DNA of 64,000 bases from the NCBI GenBank assembly GCA_035578175.1, contig JAQMRL010000002.1, forward strand, positions 130,822,171 to 130,886,170. Direction: 5' to 3'. This document shows positions 46,892 to 58,626 of the stretch, one piece after another. Source of the DNA: Catonia carolina. Its lineage: Eukaryota; Arthropoda; Insecta; Hemiptera; Achilidae. The translations under genes and the position numbers were made by a program. Numbering within the stretch: the first letter of the stretch is position 1; each line of letters starts with the position of its first letter. The notes beneath the pieces are model-generated. The model saw only the letters and a list, made by a program, of their open reading frames with translations. It was not told the DNA's origin and did not search any database.

Positions 46892-47115
46892 ACCTTACCT
46901 TTGGTTGCTTTTTAAGTTTAAAAAATTTAGGTGCATTTCAGTGGTACCACCTTCTTCAGAGCAATATTATTAAAATTAAAATTCAGAACGGTGTTTCAGA
47001 ATGTTAACACTGTTCTGCATTTTAATTTTTAATTTTAATAATATTGCTCTGAAGAAGGTGGTACCACTGAAATGCACCTAAATTTTTTAAACTTAAAAAG
47101 CAACCAAAGGTAAGG
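46892..47115. repeat. Near-perfect palindrome with hammerhead-like motifs
   Basis: Arms of about 100 bases (46892-46994 and 47012-47115) differ at only a few positions around a loop of about 15 bases. On each arm, reading outward from the centre: CTGAAGA, GGTGGTACCACT (stem II with G-C rich pairing), GAAA, TGCA, CC. The GAAA and CTGAAGA core bases are all there; the base after stem III is C where U is expected. It abuts the mariner chimera at 46874 and lies in a spalt intron, so the pre-mRNA would carry a 100-bp hairpin. Confidence 0.75.
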
Positions 47116-47446
47116 CGATAAATTTTATTTATACTGTCTTTTATAATTAGTGAGAATAAATGTTACAAATTTCCAGTTATATATATTTATGTAAAACTTA
47201 CTTTTTGTAAAATTTCGTACAATGTGAAGTAAAACATATTGAATTAATAATCTGTTTCATGTCTGATTTCATTTAATTCTTCAATATTTTAAAAGTCATT
47301 GTAGATCAACTTAGATACCAAAAATTACAACATAATCTAAACACAATAATAATACTTTTGCAAAATATTTGAATCTCAAATGTTTACATAATAAAATACA
47401 CAAAAATCTTAAAACTATTAATGTAGATAGAAGGAAAATGTTCTAC
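47116..47446 (-). other. Spalt intron end
   Basis: AT-rich, nothing recognised. Confidence 0.4.
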
Positions 47447-47580
47447 CTTTGTTGAAAACCCTCTGTCGCATATTGTACATTTGAAAGGCCTTTCTTTCGT
47501 ATGACTTCGATAATGTATTTCTAGAGCAGAGTTACAGGCAAAAGTCTTGTAGCATATATTACATGTTGTATTCCCTCTCA
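47447..47580 (-). CDS. sal: Spalt transcription factor, third zinc-finger pair
   Basis: A 134-base exon, acceptor TTTGTAG, donor AAAG|GTAGAA. It encodes (V)[19 protein letters not shown], then [20 protein letters not shown] and STK, strongly matching the [15 protein letters not shown]...SHTKERPF...RGFSTKGNLKQH finger pair of SALL1-type proteins. It enters in phase 1 and leaves in phase 0. The finger is completed in the 41644 exon, so this intron cuts a zinc finger. Confidence 0.96.
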
Positions 47581-47774
47581 CTACAAATAAAAACAAACAA
47601 AAATTATAAAAATGTTCAGTTTAAGTTTTCAATTTTTGAATCTCTACAATACACTTACAATTAATAATATTTCAACATTTTATTACATAGAATAGAAATG
47701 AAGTCTAAATTATCACAGTAATGAATTTTCCATTAATTTATAAACAAGTATACCATAATATGTTTTTCTAACAT

Positions 47775-48060
47775 ATTTTTGGGCTATAAAGGGCATCTAT
47801 CGTCAACTGGAAGGGGACCACTTAATTCCTTTTACAAAAAGCTTAAGGGAACCGGCCGGGATAGAAGGCTAGTGTCTTATCCATGCATTCACGTTGTGTG
47901 GCCTGTTAGTTACCATGTGACCGCTCATCAACACGATGACCATCTCATGGTGAACGGAACTGGAAGGGCTGCCTATTCCACTCTGGCAGACGGGTGCTTG
48001 GGGCACTCAGTCTGCCAATCAGAAAGCTGAAAACAGTAAACTACAGCTTTTTCTGTCTGA
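47775..48060. other. Unidentified GC-richer block in a spalt intron
   Basis: More GC-rich than its surroundings, including GGGAACCGGCCGGGATAG. An 83-codon frame exists on the plus strand (47779-48030) but shows no family motif. It may be part of a decayed transposable element, given the LINE relic just to its right. Confidence 0.35.
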
Positions 48061-48118
48061 CTAGAATTATTGTGAGGGAACTCCTTCATGTATGATTCTG
48101 GTTAGGCTTACTTAGTAT

Positions 48119-48215
48119 ATGCAGGTCTTCAAGAGCTTCGAGAGCAGATATGAAACGACTTGCACAAGAAAGAAAAGCTTGGAGAACTGCATCAAATCAG
48201 TTGAGAGACTGATAA
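48119..48215 (+). pseudogene. LINE C-terminal relic
   Basis: The frame RADMKRLAQERKAWRTASNQ resembles the DxxxLAxxRxxWR motif at the end of Jockey/RTE-type LINE polyproteins. Stops follow. Confidence 0.45.
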
Positions 48216-48339
48216 GAAAACATATTTTTCCAAGTAGCTTATCTATTCGTGTTTCTTCAGTAGTCAATGCTGAATCTAGAATCTTTAGATGGAGCAATGG
48301 TGGGTTTTGTTCATCCTCCCACACAGGCACTACTTGCTT

Positions 48340-48440
48340 GCATGAATGGATTTTGGTTCAGGGGAATGAGCCTGGAGATTTTTGGGCGGCTAAGTCTAGA
48401 GAATCGAACCAGGGACCCGTGACATATTATTCTGGTATGA
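48340..48440 (-). repeat. Decayed tRNA-derived SINE
   Basis: On the minus strand a B-box-like GGTTCGATTC follows GTCACGGGTCCCT. The rest of the head is degraded. Confidence 0.4.
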
Positions 48441-50011
48441 AATTTTAATTTTTGTATGGGGGGCTGAAGCTCCCAAGCCCCCCTGGCTATGTGCCTGTTA
48501 CTATCCACTGACTTACCACTTCCAGATAATTTAGGAGTTTGTAATTATCTGAAATCGATGGTGGTGTAATTAAAGAGTTCTAGAAGATGATGATATCAGA
48601 TAAATTCATTGAAATTTTATATCAGGCATAGCCTGCTGACAAGAAGGAACATTTATCACCAGTGTAAAAATGTTCAAAATACTAAACTGTAATTTATTTT
48701 TTCATTTTTAAAATTCTAAATAAAATTTAACAGTACCTCAGGTTATTTGTACTTCCAAAACAAAATCCAAAAACTACTAATTTAATAACCTCAGGCATCT
48801 AATTTTTTTTTTCAAAATATTATTCAATATTTCTGAAAATGTTACTAAATGCTTTGGTTTTTTCTTAACAAAACGTCTTACTTCCAAACGCTTTTCCAGG
48901 AAATAAGAAGCATTTAATATTATAGATGAAGAGGTCCAAATCGTTAAAAAAATTGAATTTTAACAATTCTTTCAAAATAATTTAAAAGAGTTTGAACTTT
49001 TAACACCACGTATCATTTTCTTAGTAAAAACAATTCTTCAAGTTACAGTTTTTAAAATCTTTAAACTTGGAGTAGGCTGATCTATAATATGAAAGACAAA
49101 TACAATAAAATTCAACATTTTTTTTTTTCTTAATGTAGGCTACTTCTAACAAATTTTATTAGTCAAACATAAATTGACCTATCCTATAGTTTGCTTCTGA
49201 AAATGTTCAGTATAACATATATACATAATGAAAAACTAAGAATCTCTCGGTTAAAATTACCAAGAGAACTGAATAATAAAAAATATAATTTTATCGATTT
49301 ATTTATTTATTTTTTTACTTAATTTACATAAATTATTACAAAACCTCTGTGTCTAATACATCTACTATAATACTATAGATTATATATACTGTGTCCTACA
49401 TCTTTAGATGTCTCAGAATTTTCAAATTTCATTAACAGCAAATTTTGTGTGATTATAGATAATAATCATGCAAAGTTTTGATAGATTATCCTGATTTCAT
49501 AAATTATAGTTTATCTCAAGATTAAATTAAAAACAGAATCACAATAGACAAAAGCAGATTAATAGTAAGCCAGACAAAAATAAATAATGATACAAAAATA
49601 TAAGTGCGATTTTCTTTCTGTTGTAGAAATTAAATTAAAAATATTAATATGTTTACAACATAATATACTATGAATCCAGAATATAAATTAACACTAGACC
49701 TACATCTAGGCTAGATACATTAACATAACTAAAACATAATCAATATTAAATATTATACAACATTAATTAATAAATTAACATGCATTAATAGCTATATAAT
49801 TAATAAAAAAACATAGACTAATTACTGTACTTTAAAGCAGTAGGCTACTGTAAGCGTATTGGTCCTTTTAGGCAAAATAAAATGCTAAAGGCTACGAATA
49901 AAATAAAAATGACAAAGTTTAGACCGATTAATGAACAACAGGCTACAAAAAATTTATAAGGCATCGATTAAAAAAAAAGTATTGTACAACCTTAATTAAA
50001 GTTAAACAGAA
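48441..50011 (-). other. Spalt intron, unassigned part
   Basis: AT-rich; no gene or recognisable repeat. Confidence 0.4.
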
Positions 50012-50077
50012 TCTATATATATAAAATTCGATGTATGTATGTATGTATGTATGTATGTATGTATGTATGTATGTATG

Positions 50078-50173
<96 letters not shown>

Positions 50174-50632
50174 CCCCTTTATCTCCTAAATTACTGAACC
50201 AATTTTCATGCAGTTTATTTATGTTGAAACTATGATGCCGGTGCAGGTTTTAGGCTATTGAAACCCTTAAAAGTAAGCCCTAAAGGGTTGAAAATAATGT
50301 TTATGTTCTACATTAAGGCTTTTATAAGATTAGATAATCTGCTGCTTTTAAACCAGCTAATGTGATTCAAATAAAAATTTGTCATAAATAAAGTCAATGA
50401 TTTAGCAAATAGCGACGTGGTACTAACGATCAGCTGGTGACATCACATGATAACTTTATTATGTTGATACGATTTTGTAACTTAATGTTGAGTATTTTAT
50501 AAAAGTAAAGTTCCGTATTTCTTAAATTTGTTTTAATTTTCTTTTAATTGGTGAGTGATCAATTTCTGCTACATATTTAAAAAAAGTGATTACACCATTT
50601 TTCGCGGGCAAAGCCGCGACGGGGCATACTAG
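50012..50632 (+). mobile_element. Non-autonomous Helitron-like element
   Basis: Starts TCTATATATATAAA after an A and ends CTAG before a T. A GC-rich hairpin (CGCGGGCAAAGCCGCG, 50603-50618) lies 10 bases ahead of the CTAG. The 5'-TC, 3' hairpin plus CTRR and A|T insertion site are the Helitron hallmarks; no terminal inverted repeats or target duplication are present. A long compound microsatellite (ATGT, then AT, then TG) occupies 50033-50171. No Rep/helicase frame. Confidence 0.78.
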
Positions 50633-50769
50633 TACGTTTATCAATGTTAATACAGTAAAAATCGCTTTACAGCGAAATTTACAGAGTATGTAAATATTAG
50701 TAGGTTTATAGAGAGAAATGTACGCCCACGTAGGCGGATTATCAAGTGTTCTCCATCAAAATAAGGATT

Positions 50770-50945
50770 TACAGGTCGCCTTCGTGGCCCAGTGATTAAC
50801 GTGTAAAAGCTGAGGTCCCGGATTCGATTCTTGGCTAGGGTCTAGAAAATTATTACACGCTCTAACCCACTATTTTTTAAACCAAAGAAGTCTATAATGA
50901 CCAAGATACTACTTTTAGTTAAAAAAATTTACAAAAATTAACTGT
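50770..50945 (+). repeat. tRNA-derived SINE, family 2
   Basis: A-box-like GTGGCCCAGTGATTAACG, B box GGATTCGATTC, then CTAGGGTCTAGAAAATT and the ATGACCAAG tail shared with 35096-35283. It sits 140 bases after the Helitron-like element. Confidence 0.7.
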
Positions 50946-51299
50946 ACTCCTTACACAACAGTAGATTTTTATACAGAAAGTAGGCCTATATAACCTATAT
51001 TTTATTATGTAATTGTTATGATTTAAATCAATTTACATATGCTACATAAACGCATTGATCACATAAATGGTCACACTTTTTAAAAAGTTGAAACAAATCC
51101 GTAAAAATTGATGTAGGGAGCCTATACATTTTTTTTGTCGTCTGTATTTAAACCCAGACTATCTAACAGTTTTTAAAAAAATTAATTCAGGTAAAAATAT
51201 AAAATATTTTTTGTGTTTTTAGCATAGCATAATATAAAAACACAATTGAAAGGAAAAAAATAGTAGTTAAAGCTGTTCAAGAGGATTTTTAGTCTGAAA

Positions 51300-51960
51300 T
51301 TTGTGATTGACGTTGCAGTACTTTAGAGACTGAACTTGATTCGGTGGGTGGGAGTAGAGAATGCTAGAGGACGAGTAGGCGCCGTTAGTAGTAGAAGTAG
51401 CCTACAACTCTCATCGATCCATCGTAAGCAGCTTCGAGCTTATCATTTGCAGCCTATAAGAGGAAAGCAAAAGGATCTCATTTGTTACTGGACTTTGGCT
51501 ACACCATTCTGGATTTACCAATAGTATTTGAATCGAGCATACGTCGGATGATTTGGAATGGAAAAGATGCGAATAAATCTGAGACAACAATCATAGAGTT
51601 GATAAAGAATAGCCTACCTATGCGAGACTGTCGTTTTGCGATAAATGTTGACTGTCTGAATATATCTATAACTATTTATAACATTTTGCCAGCAGCTAAC
51701 ATTCACTACCTATATTTAAACAGGGGACGATGTACCGAGCATCAAAATGTCAATGCATATCATTACTCAGTGAAGAATTCGATTGTGTTATTCGATTTTA
51801 TCCGGCGTGCTTGACTGAATGCCAGGACTATCCTGCCTTTTCTCGGCATCTATCGAGTGACTGCACTCCAGGCAATCCTTTTCTAAATTTATTATTCGCA
51901 TTAAAACGATGCAAGACAGGAATGTACCGAAGTGAATTTTATACGTAATTAGATTTATTT
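51300..51960. other. GC-richer block downstream of the large spalt exon
   Basis: Less AT-rich than the flanking intron, with two overlapping plus-strand frames of 110 and 72 codons (51482-51814, 51730-51948), neither with a family motif I recognise. It lies only 220 bases from the large exon's donor. It may be a conserved intronic control element or an unrecognised transcript; no repeat copy elsewhere in the window was found. Confidence 0.35.
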
Positions 51961-52175
51961 CTCGGCGGTTTTAAATGAATCTATTAAAAATTCTCCGCGA
52001 TTCTAATTCTATTAATAGGTAAGTTAGAGAAATCAGATTCACTTTATCAAGGTTGTACAATAGCAGGCACGATATAAAAACAGAACAAAAATTGCTTTTA
52101 AAACAGACACACACATCTGGAAACATGGAACCTAGGAACAGGCAGGAGGAATATATAGAGACTGAGGAGTCCTAC

Positions 52176-55100
52176 CTGTGGGTCCGACTGCCAATCCTAT
52201 GGGGCTGAACGCAGTCGACGTTAGTACCGAAGAAGTGAGCGACGAGAGAGCGGATGTGATGAGCGGTGAGGATGCGGCGGGGGGCAGGAGGCTGAACCCG
52301 GAGAAGACGCTGTGGGGGGCCCGAGGAGTCAGGTCGAGGGCCCCCAATGAGTTCGACTCCGACGCCGCCGGGCTTGGTGGCCGCTGCGATGACACTGGTC
52401 GTTGAGGAATCTGGACAGGGTTTGAGGGGTGGGGAGATGGTGTCAGCTGCCCCTCAGACCCGCTGGGACTTTCCAACCCTCTCGAGCCCGGCGACTTTTC
52501 GCCGTTCACTGGAATAGGGGTGAACGTTTTGTTATTGCACAGATCCTCAGATGAATGACTTAAAAGAGAATTAGGAGTTGTACTGTACTGGGCAGCTATT
52601 GTAGTAATAGTTCGCACTTGGTTTTCCAAGGCTGCTAATGAGGTAGAAAAACTGGAATTTACTGGCACAGGACTACAACTATTCGGCCGATTTTCATGCA
52701 ACTTAAAATCCTCTTTAAGTGATGCTGTATCATTAAAAGTGGATTTACTATCTTCCTGCACGCCCGCATGGGAGAAACCGGGTGCAATAGGTGCTTGAGA
52801 AAAAAAGGAGTCAGGTGGTAAGGGTGGTGGAGGAGGATGATTGTGAGGGTAGGAAGGGGGAGGTATAATATAATCTTTGATTTCGGCGGCTTGGATCTGT
52901 TCGGGCGTGAGGTCTGTCGGTTCTCCTGTGTGTAACCTAATGTGCTGTTGCAACACCAGGCCGTTGGTAAACTTCTTATGGCACACCGGACATTGGTGCA
53001 GTACTCTCATCGGCGGCTTTATCCTATGAACACCCATGTGGGTCTTCAAATTGCCCTTTGTAGTAAATGCTCTACCGCATATCTTACACCTGAACGGCCG
53101 CTCCCCAGTGTGGGTGCGGTAATGCATCTGCAGCGCACTCTTACAAGAAAGAACACGGTGACAGATTATACACTGGTTAGGATCAGTTAATTTATGTTCT
53201 ATGTTATCAACCAACTGCTGTAATTTAGATGTTTCAGAAGTCTTAGTGACTTCAATCAAACTTTCCCAAGAATTATCATTGCTTCCAGGACGAGGAAGTA
53301 GGTTAGAGTAAATGGCTGGATCTTTGGAAGGATCGATGTCACTAGGCGTGATAGAAAAGGCTCTGGGGGTGTGCAGACTACCAGAGGATGTACTACTAGG
53401 AGGGGACATGGTGTTTGGAGGAAACGGAAATGAAGGAGGTAAGCGTTGATCATTGGATAAAGTAAAGTGATTAATATCAGACGTACTTTTATTGGAGAGG
53501 TTCTCTGGCTGGTCTTGCAGACTGTCTTCGTTCTTATCCATTCCAGGACTTTCGTGACACATAAGGAGATCTTCGTTGCTGTACTTGCTATCTAGACTGC
53601 AGTCATCGTACTGCGACGGGGACGGATATCGCTCCGGATCAGGATCGTGCTCCGATTCGCCTTCTCCTTCTGTGTCCCGTTTGGGACTCAAACGGCTATC
53701 ACTGCAGGGTGGCTCACCGGAATCGGACATAGGTCTTGTATCGTCTTCGTGGTTTTCTTTCTTGTAGCGGTCTCCCAGATCCAAGGCCGGAGGAGACGAG
53801 GAATGTGTGGACGACTGTATGGGCTTGCTAAGGTTTTCCGGCATCTCCTGCTCCCCTCGAGGACCGTACAAAGGAAGAGGAAGAATCGGTTTCACTAAAG
53901 GGTCTTGAGGTCGGTGATGGGTAGGTATGACGAGGTCGTGCGGTGGTTGGGTCGGTCTGTAGAGCGGTAGACCCGAGGAGGGGTAAGGTGGACTGTTAGG
54001 ATATTGGGAATGCGGGTGTGCTGGGTGCGGATGGTGAGATGGTGCACCCGGGGGCAGGCTCTGGTGTGCTCCCATTTGGGCCAGCAGGGGAGGGTGGTAC
54101 TTATCCAAATGTTCTGGTACCGGATTAGGATTCATCTTAATATGCGGGAATTTGGATGTGTGTCTCTGGAAATGGACTTTGAGATTGCCTTTCGTTGTGA
54201 ACCGACTGCCACAGACATTGCACTTAAAAGGACGCTCACCTGTATGCGATCTGATATGTATTTGGAGAGCCGAGTCGCTGCCGAACACCTTGCCGCAGTA
54301 TCGGCACCGGTGCTTGAAGAAAGGTTCATTTCGGCCCCCGGACTTGGAATCATAAGGTGAAAGAGAACTGCCTTTTCCTCCGTTTTTCCTGAACGCAAGT
54401 TCATCCGCCAAGTTGTTGGCAAGAAGACCTTGACTGGCGTTGTCTAAAACCTCTTGGGCTCTCCTCTGTAACATTTCCAGTGTGTTCGGCTCATTAGGCG
54501 AGGGAGGTGGGTCTAAATTTGTGATGATGGACGAAGCGAAAGACGACGATATCGAACAAGGAGGCAGAGACGTTATCGGTACAGGCGGTGATGGTGGAGG
54601 CGGTTTGGGAGTGGGAGGGTCAGTCGAGGGAGTCAGAGCCTGCGATGGTGTAGATGATGATGAATGCGTGGAGGGAGGGACGGATTGTGTGGTAGGAGGG
54701 GTGGTGGCGGGGACGGAGACGGAGACGGAGACGTCTAGTGGCGGCGGCTGCATTTTCACCGGAGTCGGAGGCTTCGGTGGAGGCGGCGGTGGCGGTGGGG
54801 GCGGTGGAGGTGGAGGTGGTGGCGGCGGCGGTGATCCGTCCCTTGGCCTGGTGATCTGTAGCTGCTGTTGCAGTTGTTGAATCAGACTTAATTGCATCAT
54901 TTGCTGGTGTTGAAGCGTATAAAGTGTCGACTGCAGTACCGCTAATTCTTGTAGCGCGGCGGCGTTATCTGCGTTATTCGCCATTGCGGTGGCAGCGAAT
55001 TGTGCTACCGCAACTTTTGTGTTCTGTAAAGCTTCTAGAGTGACATGACCCGCTGCCGCCGGGAGAGGAAACGGAAACCCCATACCGGCGAGTTCCCCTT

Positions 55101-55379
55101 CCGCCTCGGTTTCTTCGTCGATACTGTTATTGTTTTCAGCGTCTTGTCTTTGCCGCCTCGCTGCTTCTTGCCTTTTGCCTCCTTCATCAAGTACCGCCTC
55201 GTCGTCTTCTTCCTCGTCCCCGGTGGCCATTGCCTCCTCGTTTTCTAATGACTGTGGACTATCTACAGTGTCTTTTCTGTTAAGAATATCCTTTTTCAGC
55301 TCGCCCTGATTTAAATCCTCCGATTTGCAGCCACTTGCACTAACCGCGTCTTCTTCTGAGCTCGAAATGGATCCCTCTC
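52176..55379 (-). CDS. sal: Spalt (SALL) transcription factor, large exon
   Basis: A 3204-base exon, TTTCAG acceptor, CACAG|GTAGGA donor. It encodes 1067 residues of a nuclear zinc-finger repressor/activator that patterns appendages, trachea and sense organs in insects. From its start: acidic [12 protein letters not shown], a Gln-rich helix (about 54850-54960) that mediates dimerisation in SALL proteins, about 20 consecutive prolines (54780-54835), a finger pair (about 54150-54330) with [20 protein letters not shown], two PENLS motifs, then a finger triplet (about 52920-53195) with [14 protein letters not shown] and [17 protein letters not shown]. An in-frame ATG at 55230 is internal: the frame is open to the acceptor. 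The family's N-terminal segment must be on an exon beyond 64000. The ORF continues past the donor to 52132, but that tail ([15 protein letters not shown]) is probably intron. Confidence 0.97.
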
Positions 55380-56754
55380 CTGAAACAAAATAAAATAAAC
55401 TACTTAGTACAATAAAATTAAAAATAGTTTCTTGTTACAGGATAGTTCCCACTGTTAAGGGTGAACAGGACACAAGGGAAGAATATATTTCCTGTTATTG
55501 AAAATGAGTTTGCATTAGGCCTACAGACTACAAATCTGAAACTATTTTTAGAAAAGTAACATAATGGGGAGGAATAACGACAAGGACTTGATTAACTTTT
55601 GTTGAAACTGTTATGGCTGACTACTTACAAAATATTAGGCCTACAACCTTATTCATTTAAAGTAGACCTATATAATGCCAGATGAAACACGTACACTTTA
55701 ACTTAATAATGTTAATTACATTTCACCTTTTTCTTAGAAACTTATTTAGGTTACAAACAAGTTAAAGGTTGGTTTCCATATTTCATACACCAACCTAAGA
55801 ACAGACCAATAAAATATTACTAATAAATTGGGGAGCAACTTTTAAAAATAATGAATTATTCATTCATCAATAAAAACTTTGCAGCTAAGTCTTAAAAACT
55901 GAATAAAATTTTGTTTGTTTATGAGTACTACACGTTATCAAAGGCCACTTATAACCGCTCCTTAGGACGAATCGCCTTTTTTATACGCATCAATGAATTA
56001 AAAAATTATAAGCATCCATGAAAACAATTTGACTGTCTAAAAAGCCTACAGTAATTTTTGTTAAGCTACAAATCGTTTGAAACAAAATTACATTAAAACT
56101 AGCAATTTATATCTAAATGAAGCCAGTTTCAACTAGTCATTTAGGTGTATAAATTTGTTACGAAACAGAAAAAATATTAAAGGTCTAGGGCCTCTCAAAT
56201 TAATGGGTAAAATAATCACTGAACGTTTTTAAGTATTTCTATAAAACTTATTTTTAAGTTTTTTTAAAAATAGCATCAACAGCTTAACTTTTTAATAATT
56301 TAAATTATCCATTTGCTAATCACAAATCAATGTAGACTTACGAATCAATCTATGAATTATACAAATTGTAGGTCTTCGTAAATCACTAAATGTGCCACTG
56401 ATCACAACACATAGGCTAGTAGTTTTTAACTGCAGATAAAATATATATAAATAAATTACCACACGTTGTTGTGTTTAAACAATGTATTTGTTAAAAAAAG
56501 AGAAAACTCTTGATTGATGAAATATTTTACAGTTACTTTCTTAAATAGTGTTTTTAATTAAATTTTTAAGCAAACGCTGAGTTAAATTGTGTAAGCCTAT
56601 TTTTGGTAAAATTATTTATATGACACGTTTATTGAAGAATTAGCAATACAGTAGTACTAAAATAAAAAGGAAGACTAATAAATAAATTGGTACCTAAGTA
56701 ATGAATTTAACAAAGTGTTAATATTTAGGGGTTTCAATTTTTAACTAGACTTAG
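55380..56754 (-). other. Spalt 5' intron, unassigned part
   Basis: AT-rich, no gene recognised; no exon with a Cys2-His-Cys finger was found on the minus strand up to 64000. Confidence 0.5.
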
Positions 56755-56925
56755 GTACTAAGTATATACCTAATCTTATTTTGCAGTCTCCTAGATGCAG
56801 AAAAAAGGTTGATACGGAGTCGTTGAGTTTTAACTTGTAATAATTTTTCAAAGATGGGAATCAAACCAGGGGCCTTCCGCTTTGCAGTAATTACACAGAG
56901 TAATCTAAGGCACGGAGGCGGCTCT
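56755..56925 (-). repeat. tRNA-derived SINE, family 2 (decayed)
   Basis: On the minus strand a TCCGTGCCTTAGATTACT head, a B box reading CCTGGTTTGATTCCC, and a tail with AAAATTATTACAAG. More diverged than the other two copies. Confidence 0.55.
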
Positions 56926-57149
56926 ATAATTAATATTTAGTTTAAAAATAAATAGTCTAGGCTACTATTTGAAATTAATATCATTAATATTCTATTTAGT
57001 AATCACGTAAGCAAATGTGGTAATCATTTCAGCCACAAGGTGTTTTTATTTAACACTGTAGGTAGATAAACTTTTAAACGTAGCCTATACAAACAACGAA
57101 AAGTTTATCCAACCAATCATATTTTGCTCGGCTAAAAGTTATCAATTTT

Positions 57150-57500
57150 TTGTAATATCTCAAGGGATGATTCTGCGCAGTGAAGGGATTATTAAAAAAA
57201 AAGTATAAAAGAAGGGTATTATCTTCCTGTGTCCTTTCAGTTGGTCTGTTGAGAGGGCGGAGGAAGGGGCAGTTACGCCATGCTTGTACAGAGAAAGAGC
57301 ATTGTTGCGCATGCTTGTATGATTAAGTGCGCCGTGAATATGACAGGGGGCGGAGAAATATGATTTCATAACGCGCTGGTCTCTGGCAGGGAGCCCGACC
57401 AATCCTGTTTTCTCATCGTTCAACTTATCATATCTCCCGTCGTCATCTTCACACAGCGAACAAGTGACTGCGCTGTAACGTAGGCAAGGACCGAATACCG
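57150..57500. promoter_or_regulatory. GC-rich island with promoter-like motifs in the spalt 5' intron
   Basis: Stands out from the AT-rich intron. On the plus strand: TATAAAA at 57204-57210, an initiator-like TTCAGTT with its A at 57239, GC boxes (GGGCGG near 57255, GGGGGCGG near 57348), a TTGCGCATGC site near 57304 and a CCAAT at 57401. TATA-to-initiator spacing is 35 bases, slightly long. It may be a promoter for an unknown transcript, an internal spalt promoter or an enhancer. Confidence 0.4.
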
Positions 57501-58242
57501 GCTAATGTTTTTTACTCTTTAAGTTTTAACAACTCGCTCGAAAAATATGACTGTTGCCAAGCATAATAATTTATACTAATAATAGCTCCTTAGACATGAC
57601 ATACATCAAGCGACTGGCCTTCCGAGCAACTCCGCTGCTGCGCGCCACGAAAAAAATCGAAACCTTTTCAGATCTCACAGACATACTCACACCGTTTTTA
57701 CTCTATCTCACTCATTCTCGTATCATCTTTCTCACTTGTACACATACTCAAACTCGGCTATAAATGAATCTAACCTGAACCACGTCAAAAACAATCTGTG
57801 AATATATATTTTAAAATAAACAACCATTTCGCTCTTCCCATCTCGTTCTTCTGATATAACTTTATTTCCTTCTATTACGTAAGTTAAATGTGATATTTTC
57901 ACTTCATACATCTGTTCAATTTTTCCGTTAAAACTAAATAAATATTCAATTTTGAAGCAAAACAAATGGATTTTAACTGTGGTAGTTTAAGATCTTTCTG
58001 TATTTATTATAAATTTTCATTTAAAAATAACTTACAATAGTCTACTACTTTAAAAATTATCTGAAGAAGATGAAAACAGTCTAAAATTTTAACTTAGTCT
58101 TAAGAGTTTATCTGATATTCACTAAGTAGTATTAAATTAGGTCTATAATTACGAACTTAGAATAAATAAATCTTTATTTGTCAGCGACCTACTATGATTA
58201 TGTAGGCCTTTAGACGTCGTCAAATTCAATAAAATAGTTTGT

Positions 58243-58626
58243 AGTTTAGGTCATCAACCGAAAGGCTGGTTTGAACCTGTACAGGTTTTACTAATTAAAA
58301 CGAGAAGTGAGGTGGTTTACAATTGCCTTCCTCATTGAGTGGAAAAGTATGTTCATCAGCATGCCAGGCCCTTTGAAAAGCATCTAATTTCCACCCTCCA
58401 AATGCCACCTTCACTTCACTCACCACAGGGTCTGGCTGTGTAATGAAATTCATTACTCTCACAGAAGATAACTCTGACTAGTGTAGTTTACACCTCTACC
58501 TCTTCCGTTCTTAAATGCTTCAGTCATATAATTGGCTGACCATATGGTAAGAAACAGAACTATTTTTGTAACCCTGGAACCAGCAGATCGAGTCCAAATA
58601 ATTTAAAACTCCACATGCCTGTTATA
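58243..58626 (-). repeat. Dispersed repeat A, copy 5
   Basis: Minus-strand copy in the spalt 5' intron with all family landmarks (for example CACCACAGGGTCTGGCTGTG). Slightly more diverged than copies 1 and 3. Confidence 0.8.

Noticed and set aside
47779..48030. An 83-codon plus-strand gene
   Set aside because: No recognisable domain; next to a LINE relic, so probably repeat-derived.
50035..50235. A 66-codon frame over the microsatellite
   Set aside because: The translation is pure simple repeat (MYVC, IY, VC).
51482..51814. A 110-codon plus-strand gene
   Set aside because: No family motif, no clear splice or promoter context, and it lies in a spalt intron; kept only as an unexplained block.
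54440..54880. A 146-codon plus-strand frame rich in glycine
   Set aside because: It is the antisense shadow of the poly-proline and acidic part of the large spalt exon.
57160..57423. First coding exon of spalt inside the GC-rich island
   Set aside because: The minus-strand frame lacks the conserved N-terminal basic motif and any Cys2-His-Cys finger.
58062..58085. CTGAAGAAGATGAAAAC, resembling a hammerhead core
   Set aside because: No stem II and no inverted partner nearby.
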